Shown: one piece after another, positions 44,609 through 53,311 of the stretch
Layout of the letters: each line of letters begins with the position of its first letter
Numbering within the stretch: position 1 is the stretch's first letter
NCBI RefSeq assembly: GCF_014646375.1
Contig: NZ_BMNI01000008.1
Coordinates: forward strand, 95,671 to 159,670
DNA from: Nocardioides phosphati
GTDB lineage: Bacteria > Actinomycetota > Actinomycetes > Propionibacteriales > Nocardioidaceae
Direction: 5' to 3'
Length of the DNA: 64,000 nucleotides
Translations under genes and position numbers: made by a program
Notes under the pieces: model-generated
The model's input: only the letters and a program-made list of their open reading frames with translations
What the model was told of the DNA's origin: nothing
Database searches by the model: none

Positions 44609-45142
44609 TCAGGAATTTCCCGCGTCTGGGTAGCCGTAGATCCGCCGCAATTCACGGTCCTTTGCTTCGCCCACCAAGTGTCCGATTCCCAAGGACTTGG
44701 CCCGCATCTTTGCCAGATACTCGTCGACCGAGCAGATTAGGCGTGCCGGGTTGCCAGCCACAACGGAGTTATCCGGGACATCGCGAGTGACCACTGCATG
44801 CGCCCCCACCACGACACGGGATCCGATGGTCACGCCCGGCAAGACAAGGGTATTCACACCGAAGTACACGTCATCGCCGATTCTAATCGGCGCACTCCAT
44901 TCGAGGTCCGGCTGCTCCTTACGCAGGATCATCGTTCCCCCGTCGTGGGTCACGAACTGGCAGCCAGCCGCCACAATGACGTTGTCGCCAAACGTGATCA
45001 TCCACGGCTCCGACCCGAGGGTCGCGCGCGAGATTCCATAGAACCGGACCCGGCCATTCAAGTTCGCACCGAGCCTGCGTGCGAAGGCTTCAGGGTCCAT
45101 GTTTGCCTGGACACGATCACGAACTCTTCCGAGAAGCCCCAT
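44609..45142 (-). CDS. hexapeptide-repeat acyltransferase (maltose-O-acetyltransferase-like)
   Basis: A 177-aa beta-helix acyltransferase. Repeats include MITFGDNVIVAAGCQFVTHD with the catalytic His, APIRIGDDVYFGVNTLVLPG and VTIGSRVVVGAHAVVTRDVP; the ending DNSVVAGNPARLICSVDEYL is characteristic. It probably acetylates a sugar hydroxyl in the repeat unit. The ATG at 45142 overlaps the flippase stop by one base (TAATG). A second acetyltransferase follows directly, so the polymer may carry two acetyl positions or one of the enzymes may act on a different sugar. Confidence 0.87.
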   Translation of the reverse strand: MGLLGRVRDRVQANMDPEAFARRLGANLNGRVRFYGISRATLGSEPWMITFGDNVIVAAGCQFVTHDGGTMILRKEQPDLEWSAPIRIGDDVYFGVNTLVLPGVTIGSRVVVGAHAVVTRDVPDNSVVAGNPARLICSVDEYLAKMRAKSLGIGHLVGEAKDRELRRIYGYPDAGNS

Positions 45143-46470
45143 TATCCAATCCTCACTTCCGCCCGCACGTCCCTCGCTAGGACGTGGCGACATCCAAAAA
45201 CTGCAATCGGTCCGATCACCAATGCATGGACTCCCGCACCCACTAAAGCGATTGCCCAGAGACCGACGTGCACAGCGACGAAGTACTTCACCAGCACGGC
45301 CGCGATGAGTAGCACTGGCCACGCAAGCACTTGCGGCACGAGCATTCCCGCGGCGTTCTGCACCAGGAGGTACGGCGACGTCGCAGACACGACGGCCCAC
45401 ATCAATGTCAAAGCGAGCATGACCCGCCGGTCAGCATGGAAGCCCGCGCCGAGCAGAAACTCCAGAACAGGTCCACCCACCATGGCACCGAGAAGACCCG
45501 CGGCCGCAACCACGGCCACACTCAGGAGGGACATGCGTCGCGTCGTCCGCCTGACCCAGAGCACGTCACCTCGCTCAAGCGCCTCTGCGTTGGCAGGCCA
45601 CATCGGCAGTACCGCCACCGACACGATGGCACCCAGTATGAGAAAGACCCGAACGGTCGCACTGAAACTCGCAAGCTCAGCATCACTGGAAGTGTGGGCG
45701 GCAATCGGAAGATCGACGTTCATCGCAACAGACGAGGTCGCCTGCACCAGGAGAAAAAGCCCACCGATTCGGAGCAGCTCGCGTGAGGCGGAGCCAAGCG
45801 GCCAGACCCAAACAGGCCGAAGCTCTGGCCTGAGTGCGAAAAAGCTGACACTCGCGGCGAGTGACGCGACAATCGGCCCGAGGCCAATGACGGCCACAGT
45901 AGGGAGGAAGCCCGCACCGAGGGCGATCATCACGGACGCCGCAGCAAGGGCGAACACCGGGCCCACCATCTGAAAGAGATGGCTGCGACCGACCTCCTGC
46001 GCTGCGTATTGGATCCGCTGGATGAGCCCCAGCGGCACGTTGATGAAGAGAAGGCCAAAACAGACCAGAACTGTCGCATTCACGTGACTCGCATGATCGG
46101 TACCGAATACCGGCGCCAAGGACACCAGATGCACCAACACGAGCAGCCCGGCGAGCAGCACCAAGGCCAAGAGCGACAAAGTCGAGTAGGCGACGCTGAT
46201 GAGATGGCGCGACCCAGCCATGTCGGCCCTCGCAAGAGATGCCGACAACCGCGTCATCAAACCATTCCCCAGACCAAGGTCAGCCCAGAGAAACATGCTG
46301 GTCGTCGCGACAACCGTTGCCCACACGGCGTACTGCTCCGGCCCGAAATAGCGATAGGTCAAGGGGATCATGACGAGTGGCACGGCGAGCGAAAGGCCAC
46401 GAGCAGCAGTCGACATGAGGACACCGTGCGCGAGGCGTCGCGTGCGTGCCCGATCGGCTTCGGCAGACAT
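45142..46470 (-). CDS. Wzx-type polysaccharide flippase
   Basis: A 442-aa membrane protein of the MOP/MATE superfamily with about 12 to 14 helices. It starts RLAHGVLMSTAARGLSLAVP followed by LVMIPLTYRYFGPEQYAVWA, the usual N-terminal pattern of oligosaccharide flippases. It carries undecaprenyl-linked repeat units across the membrane for polymerisation. The ATG at 46470 overlaps the CapG stop by one base (TGATG); the frame is open to 46494 only. With the polymerase at 39228 and the Wzz-like kinase at 55306 it completes a Wzx/Wzy-dependent pathway. Confidence 0.9.
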   Translation of the reverse strand: MSAEADRARTRRLAHGVLMSTAARGLSLAVPLVMIPLTYRYFGPEQYAVWATVVATTSMFLWADLGLGNGLMTRLSASLARADMAGSRHLISVAYSTLSLLALVLLAGLLVLVHLVSLAPVFGTDHASHVNATVLVCFGLLFINVPLGLIQRIQYAAQEVGRSHLFQMVGPVFALAAASVMIALGAGFLPTVAVIGLGPIVASLAASVSFFALRPELRPVWVWPLGSASRELLRIGGLFLLVQATSSVAMNVDLPIAAHTSSDAELASFSATVRVFLILGAIVSVAVLPMWPANAEALERGDVLWVRRTTRRMSLLSVAVVAAAGLLGAMVGGPVLEFLLGAGFHADRRVMLALTLMWAVVSATSPYLLVQNAAGMLVPQVLAWPVLLIAAVLVKYFVAVHVGLWAIALVGAGVHALVIGPIAVFGCRHVLARDVRAEVRIG

Positions 46471-47582
46471 CACGTGGTTCGGATTCCGGCCCACTGGTGG
46501 TGTCGGGCGGCAGTGGAGAGGATGAACTTCACCGTGCGCTGCGAGGTGTTGACCACTTCATAGCCCGCGGGGACCGGGACCGGCTCCCATTTCATCGCGA
46601 CCGCCGTTGCCGCGACAACATCGGCCGCCTCCAAGCCAGTCATGATGATCGCCCCCGCATCGAGTGCTTCGGGCCGCTCGATCGAGTCCCGCAGCGTGAT
46701 CGCCGGGAACCCGAGGATCGACGACTCCTCTGAGATCGTTCCGGAGTCCGACAGCACGCACGCAGCGTCGACCTGGAGCTTGTTGTAGTCATGGAACCCG
46801 AACGGCTCCATCCAGCGGATGTCGGTTGCCCCGAGATCGGCACCGAGCGTTTCGAGTCGCTTCCGCGTACGCGGGTGCGTGGACACGATGACGGGATACT
46901 GCCACTTCTCGTAAACGGCAAGCAGGCAGTCGACGAGCTTCTGAAGGCGCGCCGGCGAGTCGACATTTTCCTCGCGGTGTGCGGAAACCAGAAAGTAACC
47001 CTGGGGCTCGAGCTCGAGGCGGTCTAGTACGTCGGATGCGTCAATCGACGCGCGCTGCGACTCGAGTACCTCGCGCATGGGCGAGCCCGTGATGATGATG
47101 CGGCGCGGGTGCAGCCCCTCGGCCAGCAGATTCCGGCGGGCGTGCTCGGTATATACGAGGTTGAAATCCGCGACGTGGTCGACGAGGCGACGGTTCGTCT
47201 CTTCAGGCACGTTCTCGTCGAAGCAGCGGTTGCCCGCCTCCATGTGATAGGTCGGGATCCTCATCCGCTTGGCCATGATCGTGGCGATGCAGGAGTTGGT
47301 GTCGCCGAGCACGAGCACGGCGTCCGGCTTCTCGGCGAGGATGACCTTCTCTGTCTCGATCAGCACCCCGCCGAGCACTGCGCCCAGCGACGAGGTGTCG
47401 ACACCGAGGTAGTGATCAGGCGCCCGCAGGCCGAGGTCGTCGAAGAAGACCTGGTTGAGGTTGTGGTCGTAGTTCTGCCCGGTGTGGACGAGCACATGGT
47501 CAACGGTTGCGTCGAGGCGCTTGATCACGGCCGCGAGCCGGATGATCTCCGGGCGCGTGCCGACGATGGTCATGACTTTCAC
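46470..47582 (-). CDS. capG: UDP-N-acetyl-L-fucosamine-pathway 2-epimerase (CapG/FnlC)
   Basis: The last step to UDP-N-acetyl-L-fucosamine: 2-epimerisation of UDP-2-acetamido-2,6-dideoxy-L-talose. The 370-aa protein belongs to the WecB superfamily but has the FnlC/WbjD/CapG features VMTIVGTRPEIIRLAAVIKR, VHTGQNYDHNLNQVFFDDLG and TYHMEAGNRCFDENVPEETN, then ACVLSDSGTISEESSILGFP. The GTG at 47582 overlaps the CapF stop by 4 nt (GTGA). CapE (52272) and CapF (47579) provide the earlier steps in the same operon, so the assignment is strong. Confidence 0.93.
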   Translation of the reverse strand: MKVMTIVGTRPEIIRLAAVIKRLDATVDHVLVHTGQNYDHNLNQVFFDDLGLRAPDHYLGVDTSSLGAVLGGVLIETEKVILAEKPDAVLVLGDTNSCIATIMAKRMRIPTYHMEAGNRCFDENVPEETNRRLVDHVADFNLVYTEHARRNLLAEGLHPRRIIITGSPMREVLESQRASIDASDVLDRLELEPQGYFLVSAHREENVDSPARLQKLVDCLLAVYEKWQYPVIVSTHPRTRKRLETLGADLGATDIRWMEPFGFHDYNKLQVDAACVLSDSGTISEESSILGFPAITLRDSIERPEALDAGAIIMTGLEAADVVAATAVAMKWEPVPVPAGYEVVNTSQRTVKFILSTAARHHQWAGIRTT

Positions 47583-48685
47583 TGGGCGGCCTCCTGGACG
47601 ACCTTCATGGGGTACTGGTCCGGATTCACCGGATCGAGCAGCTGATCCGCCCAGAAGGCGGTGATGACGTCCTCGTCGCCGACGTTGACGATGTTGTGGA
47701 CCCACATCGTCGGCATGTCGAGGTGCGCGGGTTGGTCGCCACTGACGCGGAACGCCAGCACCTCGTCGTGGAACAGCCGGCGCAGCTTGATCTCGGCCTC
47801 ACCCTTGAAGACGACAAAACGCTCGATCTTGCGCAGGTGGTAGTGCTCGCCGCGGGTCTGGCCCGGCTTCGTCGAGGAGACGTAGGCCTGACCCTGACCT
47901 CCGTGCGAACGGACGGTCTCGATGAGTTCGCCGCGGTTGTCCGCATGCACGGGCTTCATGATCGGGTATCCGTGCGGCCAGAGGGCCGCGCGGTAGGTGT
48001 TGAAGAGATCCAGCCGGAACTTCGACGACACGTCGGGGATGTCGCCAGTCATCGCGTACGTCGCGTGGAACTCGTTGAGCATGTCGAGCACCTCGGATAT
48101 GCCGTGTGGTTCGCCCGCGGGCCGGATCGTGGCATCCTCGCGCACCTCGGCTGCAGAGAGCAGCACCTCTGCAGCGTCCTGCGCGTGCAGCAGCGGGATC
48201 TGCCGGTCACCGGTCACGGACGGCTGGCGTCCGTGTGCCACCTCGTGGGCGAAGGTCGCGATGAAGGAGTTGTACGCCGGACGTCCGTGCTCACCGAAGA
48301 GGTTCGGCAGCTCGACCGTTGCGAGCGTGCCGGGCAAGGCAGACAGGATCTCACCGGCCCGGGACTTGCCACGGCCGTAGGGCGTATCGAGGTCGACCAT
48401 CACCGTGCTGGCGTAGACCACGTGGACGGGACGCTCGCCGAGCGCATCGGCCAGCGACTGCGCGAGGGCGATGTTGCCCTGCTCGATCTCCTCGTCAGTT
48501 TCTGCACGGTTGACCCCGGCAATGTGAATCACCGTGTGCACGTCCGCGAGCATTTTGGTGAGGCCGTCGGGGTCACCAAACTCCTCGCGTCCCAGAAGCA
48601 CCGGTTCCTCACCTCGGGTGGCGAGAAGCCGGCAGGCAGTGTGCCAACCGAGGAACCCTCGGGCTCCGGTGATCGCGATCGTCAC
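47579..48685 (-). CDS. capF: bifunctional reductase CapF/FnlB
   Basis: The second step to UDP-L-FucNAc: epimerisation and NADPH reduction of the 4-keto intermediate. Residues 1-240 form an SDR domain (ITGARGFLGWHTACRLLATR, then YGRGKSRAGE), and residues about 245-368 form a metal-binding cupin with MKPVHADNRGELIETVRSHG, then GQTRGEHYHLRKIERFVVFK with the His cluster. This two-domain layout is specific to CapF/WbjC. The ATG at 48685 overlaps the GNAT gene stop by 4 nt. CapG is coupled directly downstream. Confidence 0.94.
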   Translation of the reverse strand: MTIAITGARGFLGWHTACRLLATRGEEPVLLGREEFGDPDGLTKMLADVHTVIHIAGVNRAETDEEIEQGNIALAQSLADALGERPVHVVYASTVMVDLDTPYGRGKSRAGEILSALPGTLATVELPNLFGEHGRPAYNSFIATFAHEVAHGRQPSVTGDRQIPLLHAQDAAEVLLSAAEVREDATIRPAGEPHGISEVLDMLNEFHATYAMTGDIPDVSSKFRLDLFNTYRAALWPHGYPIMKPVHADNRGELIETVRSHGGQGQAYVSSTKPGQTRGEHYHLRKIERFVVFKGEAEIKLRRLFHDEVLAFRVSGDQPAHLDMPTMWVHNIVNVGDEDVITAFWADQLLDPVNPDQYPMKVVQEAAQ

Positions 48686-49299
48686 GAGTCATCATCCTTC
48701 GTCAGCTGTCCAGGCCATTGATAGCAGTTCATCTCCCGCCCCTCAGGCGTCGAGTAGTGGCCGACGAGTAGCCAGCCTGCCCGCTGATAGAAGCGATTCG
48801 CGCGCTCGTTCTGGTGTCGATCTGTCGTGAGATGTGCGCTCCGCACACCGAGCGCGGCGGAACCTTCCACGAACGCCCGCAAAAGCGATTGGCCAGTGCC
48901 TGCAGGCGCGGTCGGCTCAACGCAGATAGAGCTGAGCAGCGATCCCGTCATCCTCACGGGATAGTCGCCGCGGTAGGTCACGGCGCGAAGGACGCGGGGC
49001 AGGCGGCGTGGCTGACGGATCAGGAGCCCGATCGATGCGAGGCCGAATGCCCACCAGCGGCGGATGAGCATGCGCTTGAAGAATCCCTGCGGAGTGGTCG
49101 TGCCGACCACGACACCCTGTAGCGCCCCACCTGGGTCCACCGACACCGCAGTGATCGCGCCGTCAGCATCGACGAACGAGCGGTAGAACTCGCGCAGGAA
49201 CCGCTCTCCGAGTTGCGAGAGGAAGAACGCCGGGAACGCGCGGCGGTGCAGCGACGCACACGCGTGGACGTCGCCTGCATCGAGTGGCCGGATCGTCAT
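48682..49299 (-). CDS. GNAT-family N-acetyltransferase
   Basis: A 205-aa acetyltransferase of the GNAT fold. The acetyl-CoA binding motif is in the region SICVEPTAPAGTGQSLLRAF, followed by LTTDRHQNERANRFYQRAGW, the typical C-terminal signature. A basic amphipathic insert (FKRMLIRRWWAFGLASIGLL) may touch the membrane. The ATG at 49299 overlaps the stop of the GT upstream (ATGA), with GGAGG 7 nt before it; a GTG at 49305 is less likely. In this operon, with a PglE-like aminotransferase and PglC-like transferase, it is a candidate for N-acetylating the 4-amino sugar, a job done by a beta-helix enzyme in Campylobacter. Confidence 0.85.
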   Translation of the reverse strand: MTIRPLDAGDVHACASLHRRAFPAFFLSQLGERFLREFYRSFVDADGAITAVSVDPGGALQGVVVGTTTPQGFFKRMLIRRWWAFGLASIGLLIRQPRRLPRVLRAVTYRGDYPVRMTGSLLSSICVEPTAPAGTGQSLLRAFVEGSAALGVRSAHLTTDRHQNERANRFYQRAGWLLVGHYSTPEGREMNCYQWPGQLTKDDDS

Positions 49300-50537
49300 G
49301 GGCACCTCCCGGCGACCGCGTCCTCGAGGAGCGCCTCGACCCGAGACACACCCAGGGAATAGCTGAACTGCTTGTCGTAGACCCGCCGAAAAGCGGCGCC
49401 TCGTCTGATGACGTCGTCGCGACCCGCGTCGGCAACCTCACGCAGGACATTTGCGAGCGCGGCGACATCGCCAGGGGCGACCGTCCATCCGCCAGCCGCA
49501 CGAACGACGTCCGCAGCGTCCCCCTCAAGGGTCCCGACGATGGCCCTGCCAGACGCGAGGATCGACTGGATCTTGCTCGGCATCGTGATCTTCGCCAGCG
49601 GGTGACTGTTCAGCCCGACGAAATGGACGTCAGAAGCAGCCATGAGGTGCCTCATCTCCGACCTGCCCAGACGGCCAAGGAAACGCAGGTTGGTTGCACC
49701 TTCGCCCTTGGCGAGCGTACGAAGGCCCTCCTCCTCCGTGCCCGACCCGGCGATGAGACAGGTCAGGGGGCTGTCCCTCACCTGCGCGACTGCGCGAACC
49801 AAGGAGCTGAGGTCCTGGGCGCTGCCGAGCGTGCCCGCGTACACGAGGAGGGTGTGATCGTCCGGCACCTCGAAACTCGAGCGGTCATCCGAGGGCTTGG
49901 AGAACTGGAACGCAGCTTCGTCAGCCCACATCGGAGCGTATGCAAGCTTCGACGTCGGTACTCCCCTGCGGGCGAGGACTTCACCGACGCCGGGTGAGAT
50001 GTAGGCGACCTTGTCCGCCTTTCGGTACATCCGGTTGGTCCAGCGATCGAGCGAGGCGTGGATGAACCTGCCCGGTCCCGCACCGTCTGCGAAACCGCTC
50101 GCAAAGAGTGTGTCGGGCCAGAGATCGAGAGCGTGCACGACCGTGGGGGTGCCGTGCCGGCGGAGCTGCGCAAACATCGGCAGACCGATCGTCACCGGCG
50201 AGTAGTTGACCCACAACGCATCGACACCCCGCAGGGCACCGAGCCCCGAGGCATAGGCCGAGCCGGCGAAGCTTCCGTAGTTGGCCATGCGCTTCACTGT
50301 CGAGCCATCGTGGCTCGCGTAGACCGCGACCCGGCGAACATGCACCCCGTCGAGCACCTCGTCCATACGACGACTCTGCGTGTAGCCGTCTGCGATCTCT
50401 CCGGTGGGGTAGTTCGGAAAGCCGGTCACGACCCGTACCTCGTGGCCACGTGCGACAAGGCCCCGAGCCAGCGCCCCAGGAAGACTCGCAGGACCCGGCT
50501 CAGGGTCGTACCACTGCGTCAGCATGCCGATGCGCAT
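49296..50537 (-). CDS. GT4 glycosyltransferase, WbuB-like
   Basis: A 413-aa GT4 enzyme similar in layout to WbuB, the presumed L-FucNAc transferase in clusters that have CapE, CapF and CapG homologues. The start MRIGMLTQWYDPEPGPASLP is followed by GHEVRVVTGFPNYPTGEI, HALDLWPDTLFASG, and in the donor half LLVYAGTLGSAQDLSSLVRA and PSKIQSILASGRAIVGTLEG. Assignment to L-FucNAc transfer is inference from context. It starts 2 nt after the PGT gene stop, and the GNAT gene overlaps its end. Confidence 0.88.
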   Translation of the reverse strand: MRIGMLTQWYDPEPGPASLPGALARGLVARGHEVRVVTGFPNYPTGEIADGYTQSRRMDEVLDGVHVRRVAVYASHDGSTVKRMANYGSFAGSAYASGLGALRGVDALWVNYSPVTIGLPMFAQLRRHGTPTVVHALDLWPDTLFASGFADGAGPGRFIHASLDRWTNRMYRKADKVAYISPGVGEVLARRGVPTSKLAYAPMWADEAAFQFSKPSDDRSSFEVPDDHTLLVYAGTLGSAQDLSSLVRAVAQVRDSPLTCLIAGSGTEEEGLRTLAKGEGATNLRFLGRLGRSEMRHLMAASDVHFVGLNSHPLAKITMPSKIQSILASGRAIVGTLEGDAADVVRAAGGWTVAPGDVAALANVLREVADAGRDDVIRRGAAFRRVYDKQFSYSLGVSRVEALLEDAVAGRCP

Positions 50538-50539
50538 CC

Positions 50540-51127
50540 TCAGCCACCCACCGTCGCCTTGACAGTCCCGAGCAAGATGCCGAGATCGCCCGTGATGGTC
50601 TGGTTGCGCACGTAGTCGACGTACAGCGCGAGCTTCTGCGGCATGACTTCCTCGAGGTACGCCCGCTCTGGGTCGTCGGCCTCGGCAAGGATCTCCTCCT
50701 CGCGGCGAAACGTGAGGGACGCGGGATCAGTGATTCCCGGTCGCACCGACAGGACCTCGCGGCGGATGTCCGCCGGCCAGTGAGCGACGTACTTCGGGAC
50801 CTCGGGCCGCGGGCCGACGAGGCTCATCTCCCCTCGCAGGACATTGATGAGCTGCGGGAGCTCGTCGAGCTTCGTCGACCGTAGGACGGCGCCCACGAGG
50901 GTGATCCGAGGGTCACCACCCGCCGTGACCTCAATACCCGGCTCACCGAGTCGCATCGAGCGGAACTTGAGGATCTCGAATTCCTCACCCTCGCGGCCCA
51001 CCCGGACCTGACGGAACAGGGCGCCACCGGGCGACGTGAGCGCGACAGCAAGTGCGAGCACCACCATGACCGGAGAGGCGACGACGAGGCCGACCCCCGC
51101 GATCACCACGTCGAGAACACGCTTCAC
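50540..51127 (-). CDS. PglC-type phosphoglycosyl transferase (initiating enzyme)
   Basis: A 195-aa small monotopic sugar-phosphate transferase that moves a sugar-1-phosphate from a UDP-sugar to undecaprenyl phosphate, starting repeat-unit synthesis. The re-entrant membrane helix is at 4-30 ([20 protein letters not shown]), then [20 protein letters not shown], the catalytic Asp-Glu in [20 protein letters not shown], and [13 protein letters not shown]. Its size equals PglC or EpsL, much shorter than WcaJ/WbaP. It overlaps the aminotransferase gene by 4 nt, as expected if it uses the sugar made there. It is the only PGT in the window. Confidence 0.92.
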   Translation of the reverse strand: MKRVLDVVIAGVGLVVASPVMVVLALAVALTSPGGALFRQVRVGREGEEFEILKFRSMRLGEPGIEVTAGGDPRITLVGAVLRSTKLDELPQLINVLRGEMSLVGPRPEVPKYVAHWPADIRREVLSVRPGITDPASLTFRREEEILAEADDPERAYLEEVMPQKLALYVDYVRNQTITGDLGILLGTVKATVGG

Positions 51128-52275
51128 GCCAGCGCCTCTCGCGTCGCGGCGATGACGCGCTCGACCTGCGCCTCATTCATCGACGAGAAGATCGGCAGGC
51201 TCACGACGCGATCGAATTCACGCGACGCAACCGGGAAGTCAGAAGCCACGTGACCAGCGCGGTCTCGCCACACAGGTTGGAAGTGCAGCGGGATGAAGTG
51301 CACGCTGGTGCCAATCTTCAGGCTGGATAGGTACGCGACGAACGCGTCACGAGCGGCTTCGTCGGCGAGCCGGATGATGAAGAGGTGCCACGCGTGGACG
51401 CCGGACTCCACAACGGGAGGCAGCTCGACGTCCAGATCTGCAAAAGCAGTGAGGTACCGCTCGGCGATCGCCTGCCGCTTGCCCCGCATCTCTTCCGCGC
51501 GCGAGAGCTGCACGAGGCCCATCGCCGCCGCGGGGTCCGGGAGGTTGTACTTGTACCCCGGCGCCACGACCTCGTAGCGCCAGGGCGAGGCGGTGGATCG
51601 GTACCGGTCAAAGGCGTCACGGCTGATGCCGTGAAGTCGCATGACGCGCGCACGCTGGGCGATCTCGGGGTCGCGGGTGACCAGCATGCCGCCCTCGCCC
51701 GTCGTCATGGTCTTCGTGGCATAGAAGCTGAAGACAGTCGCCTCCGACGTCCCCGCGCCGACCCGCTGATCGCCGTCGGCACACGGATAGGCGTGGGCCG
51801 CGTCCTCGACGACCTTGAGGAAGTGCCGATCCGCGAACGCTGCGAGGGCCTTCGCGTCGATCGGGTAGCCAGCGATGTGCACCGGCATGATCGCACGGGT
51901 GCGTTCTGTGACCTTTTCTGCCGCCGCGGCGAAGTCGATATTGAGAGTGTCGGCGCAGACATCGACGAGGATCGGCTCAGCGCCGAGGTAGCGCACGACC
52001 TCCGCCGTCGCGGTGAATGTCCAGGTCGGGACCAGAACCTCGTCACCCGGGCCGATACCGATGGCCTCGAGGGCGAGATGAAGCCCCGCCGTCGCGGAGT
52101 TCACCGCGACGGCCTCGATGCCCTCACCAAGCGAGGCGGCGAAACGCTCCTCAAACTCGCGGGCCTTCGGTCCGGTCGTCACCCAGCCGGACCGGATGGT
52201 CTCGGCAACGGCAGCGATCTCCTCCTCGCCGACGTCGGGCAGGGCGAACGGCAGCGGCGGCAGCTCGCCGGTCAC
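51124..52275 (-). CDS. UDP-4-keto-sugar aminotransferase (PglE/EpsN-like)
   Basis: A 383-aa PLP enzyme of the DegT family. It would aminate C4 of UDP-2-acetamido-4-keto-2,4,6-trideoxyglucose. PLP features are NSATAGLHLALEAIGIGPGD, EDAAHAYPCAD and the Schiff-base Lys in FSFYATKTMTTGEGGMLVT; the C-terminus has GTSVHFIPLHFQPVWRD, typical for PglE/PseC-like members. The GTG at 52275 overlaps the CapE stop by 4 nt. It sits between CapE and the PGT; with the CapD/PglF dehydratase at 53312 it makes a bacillosamine-type branch. Confidence 0.88.
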   Translation of the reverse strand: MTGELPPLPFALPDVGEEEIAAVAETIRSGWVTTGPKAREFEERFAASLGEGIEAVAVNSATAGLHLALEAIGIGPGDEVLVPTWTFTATAEVVRYLGAEPILVDVCADTLNIDFAAAAEKVTERTRAIMPVHIAGYPIDAKALAAFADRHFLKVVEDAAHAYPCADGDQRVGAGTSEATVFSFYATKTMTTGEGGMLVTRDPEIAQRARVMRLHGISRDAFDRYRSTASPWRYEVVAPGYKYNLPDPAAAMGLVQLSRAEEMRGKRQAIAERYLTAFADLDVELPPVVESGVHAWHLFIIRLADEAARDAFVAYLSSLKIGTSVHFIPLHFQPVWRDRAGHVASDFPVASREFDRVVSLPIFSSMNEAQVERVIAATREALA

Positions 52276-53291
52276 GACCCGGCTACCAGTAGCTTCTGGA
52301 AAGCCGGGAGGGCCGCGAGCACCTGCTTCACACCGTCGACGTCGAGCTGCTCGGTGTTGTGGGAGTGGTAGTCCTCAGTCGCAGCCTCACGGACGTCACC
52401 CTCGTCGAAGAACTGGCCATAGTTGAGATCGCGGGCATCGACCGGGACGCGGTAGAAATCACCTTGGTCCTCGGCGCGCACAAGTTCCTCGCGACTCGCG
52501 AGAGTCTCGTACAGCTTCTCCCCGTGACGGGTGCCGATCACCTTTACGTCCGCCTCAACCCCGATCAGGTCAGCGACCGCCTCGGCAAGGGTCTGCACGG
52601 TACACGCTGGCGCCTTGCGCACGAAGAGATCGCCGGGGGTCGCGTTCTCAAAGGCATGCTCGACGAGGAGCACAGCCTCCTCCAGCGACATGAGGAAGCG
52701 CGTCATCTGAGGATCGGTCAAGGTCAGCGGCTTGCCGGCCCGGAGCTGTTCAACGAAGAGCGGGATGACCGAACCACGCGAACACATCACGTTGCCGTAG
52801 CGGACCGTCGAGACCACCGTCTTGGACTGCGGGTTGTTGCGCGCGAAGGCCTGCGCCGTCTTCTCCATCATCGCCTTCGAGATGCCCATGGCGTTGACGG
52901 GATAAACCGCCTTGTCCGTGCCCAGACAAACCACCGAGCCGACGTCGTTCATGTGAGCAGACTCGATGACGTTGGAGCTGCCCTGGACGTTGGTCTTCAC
53001 CGCCTCCATCGGGAAGAACTCACACGACGGGACCTGCTTGAGCGCCGCGGCATGGAAGACCAGGTCGACGCCTCGCATCGCACGGTCCACGCTGTCGTAG
53101 TCACGGACGTCGCCAATGTGGAACTTGACCCGGTCGTCGCCAACGCGGTTGCGCATCTCGTGCTGCTTGAGCTCATCGCGACTGAGAATCCGGATCTCCC
53201 CCACCCCACCCTCGAGCAGACGAGTGACCATGGTGGAGCCGAACGAGCCAGTGCCGCCGGTCACGAGCACGACAGTGTCATTGGTAATCAA
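52272..53291 (-). CDS. capE: UDP-GlcNAc 4,6-dehydratase/5-epimerase CapE
   Basis: The first step to UDP-L-FucNAc. The 339-aa soluble SDR has VTGGTGSFGSTMVTRLLEGG, RDELKQHEMRNRVGD, FHAAALKQVPSCEFFPMEAV and the FnlA/CapE-type active site with Met in place of Tyr (GISKAMMEK). It then has RYGNVMCSRGSVIPLFVEQL and ends with HNTEQLDVDGVKQVL, typical of CapE/WbjB. The start is TTG at 53291, supported by AAGGA 6 nt upstream; no ATG gives the full Rossmann N-terminus. It follows the CapD-like gene by 20 nt. CapF and CapG are in the same operon. Confidence 0.93.
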   Translation of the reverse strand: MITNDTVVLVTGGTGSFGSTMVTRLLEGGVGEIRILSRDELKQHEMRNRVGDDRVKFHIGDVRDYDSVDRAMRGVDLVFHAAALKQVPSCEFFPMEAVKTNVQGSSNVIESAHMNDVGSVVCLGTDKAVYPVNAMGISKAMMEKTAQAFARNNPQSKTVVSTVRYGNVMCSRGSVIPLFVEQLRAGKPLTLTDPQMTRFLMSLEEAVLLVEHAFENATPGDLFVRKAPACTVQTLAEAVADLIGVEADVKVIGTRHGEKLYETLASREELVRAEDQGDFYRVPVDARDLNYGQFFDEGDVREAATEDYHSHNTEQLDVDGVKQVLAALPAFQKLLVAGS

Positions 53292-53311
53292 CGGGGATCC
53301 TTCGTTTCAGG

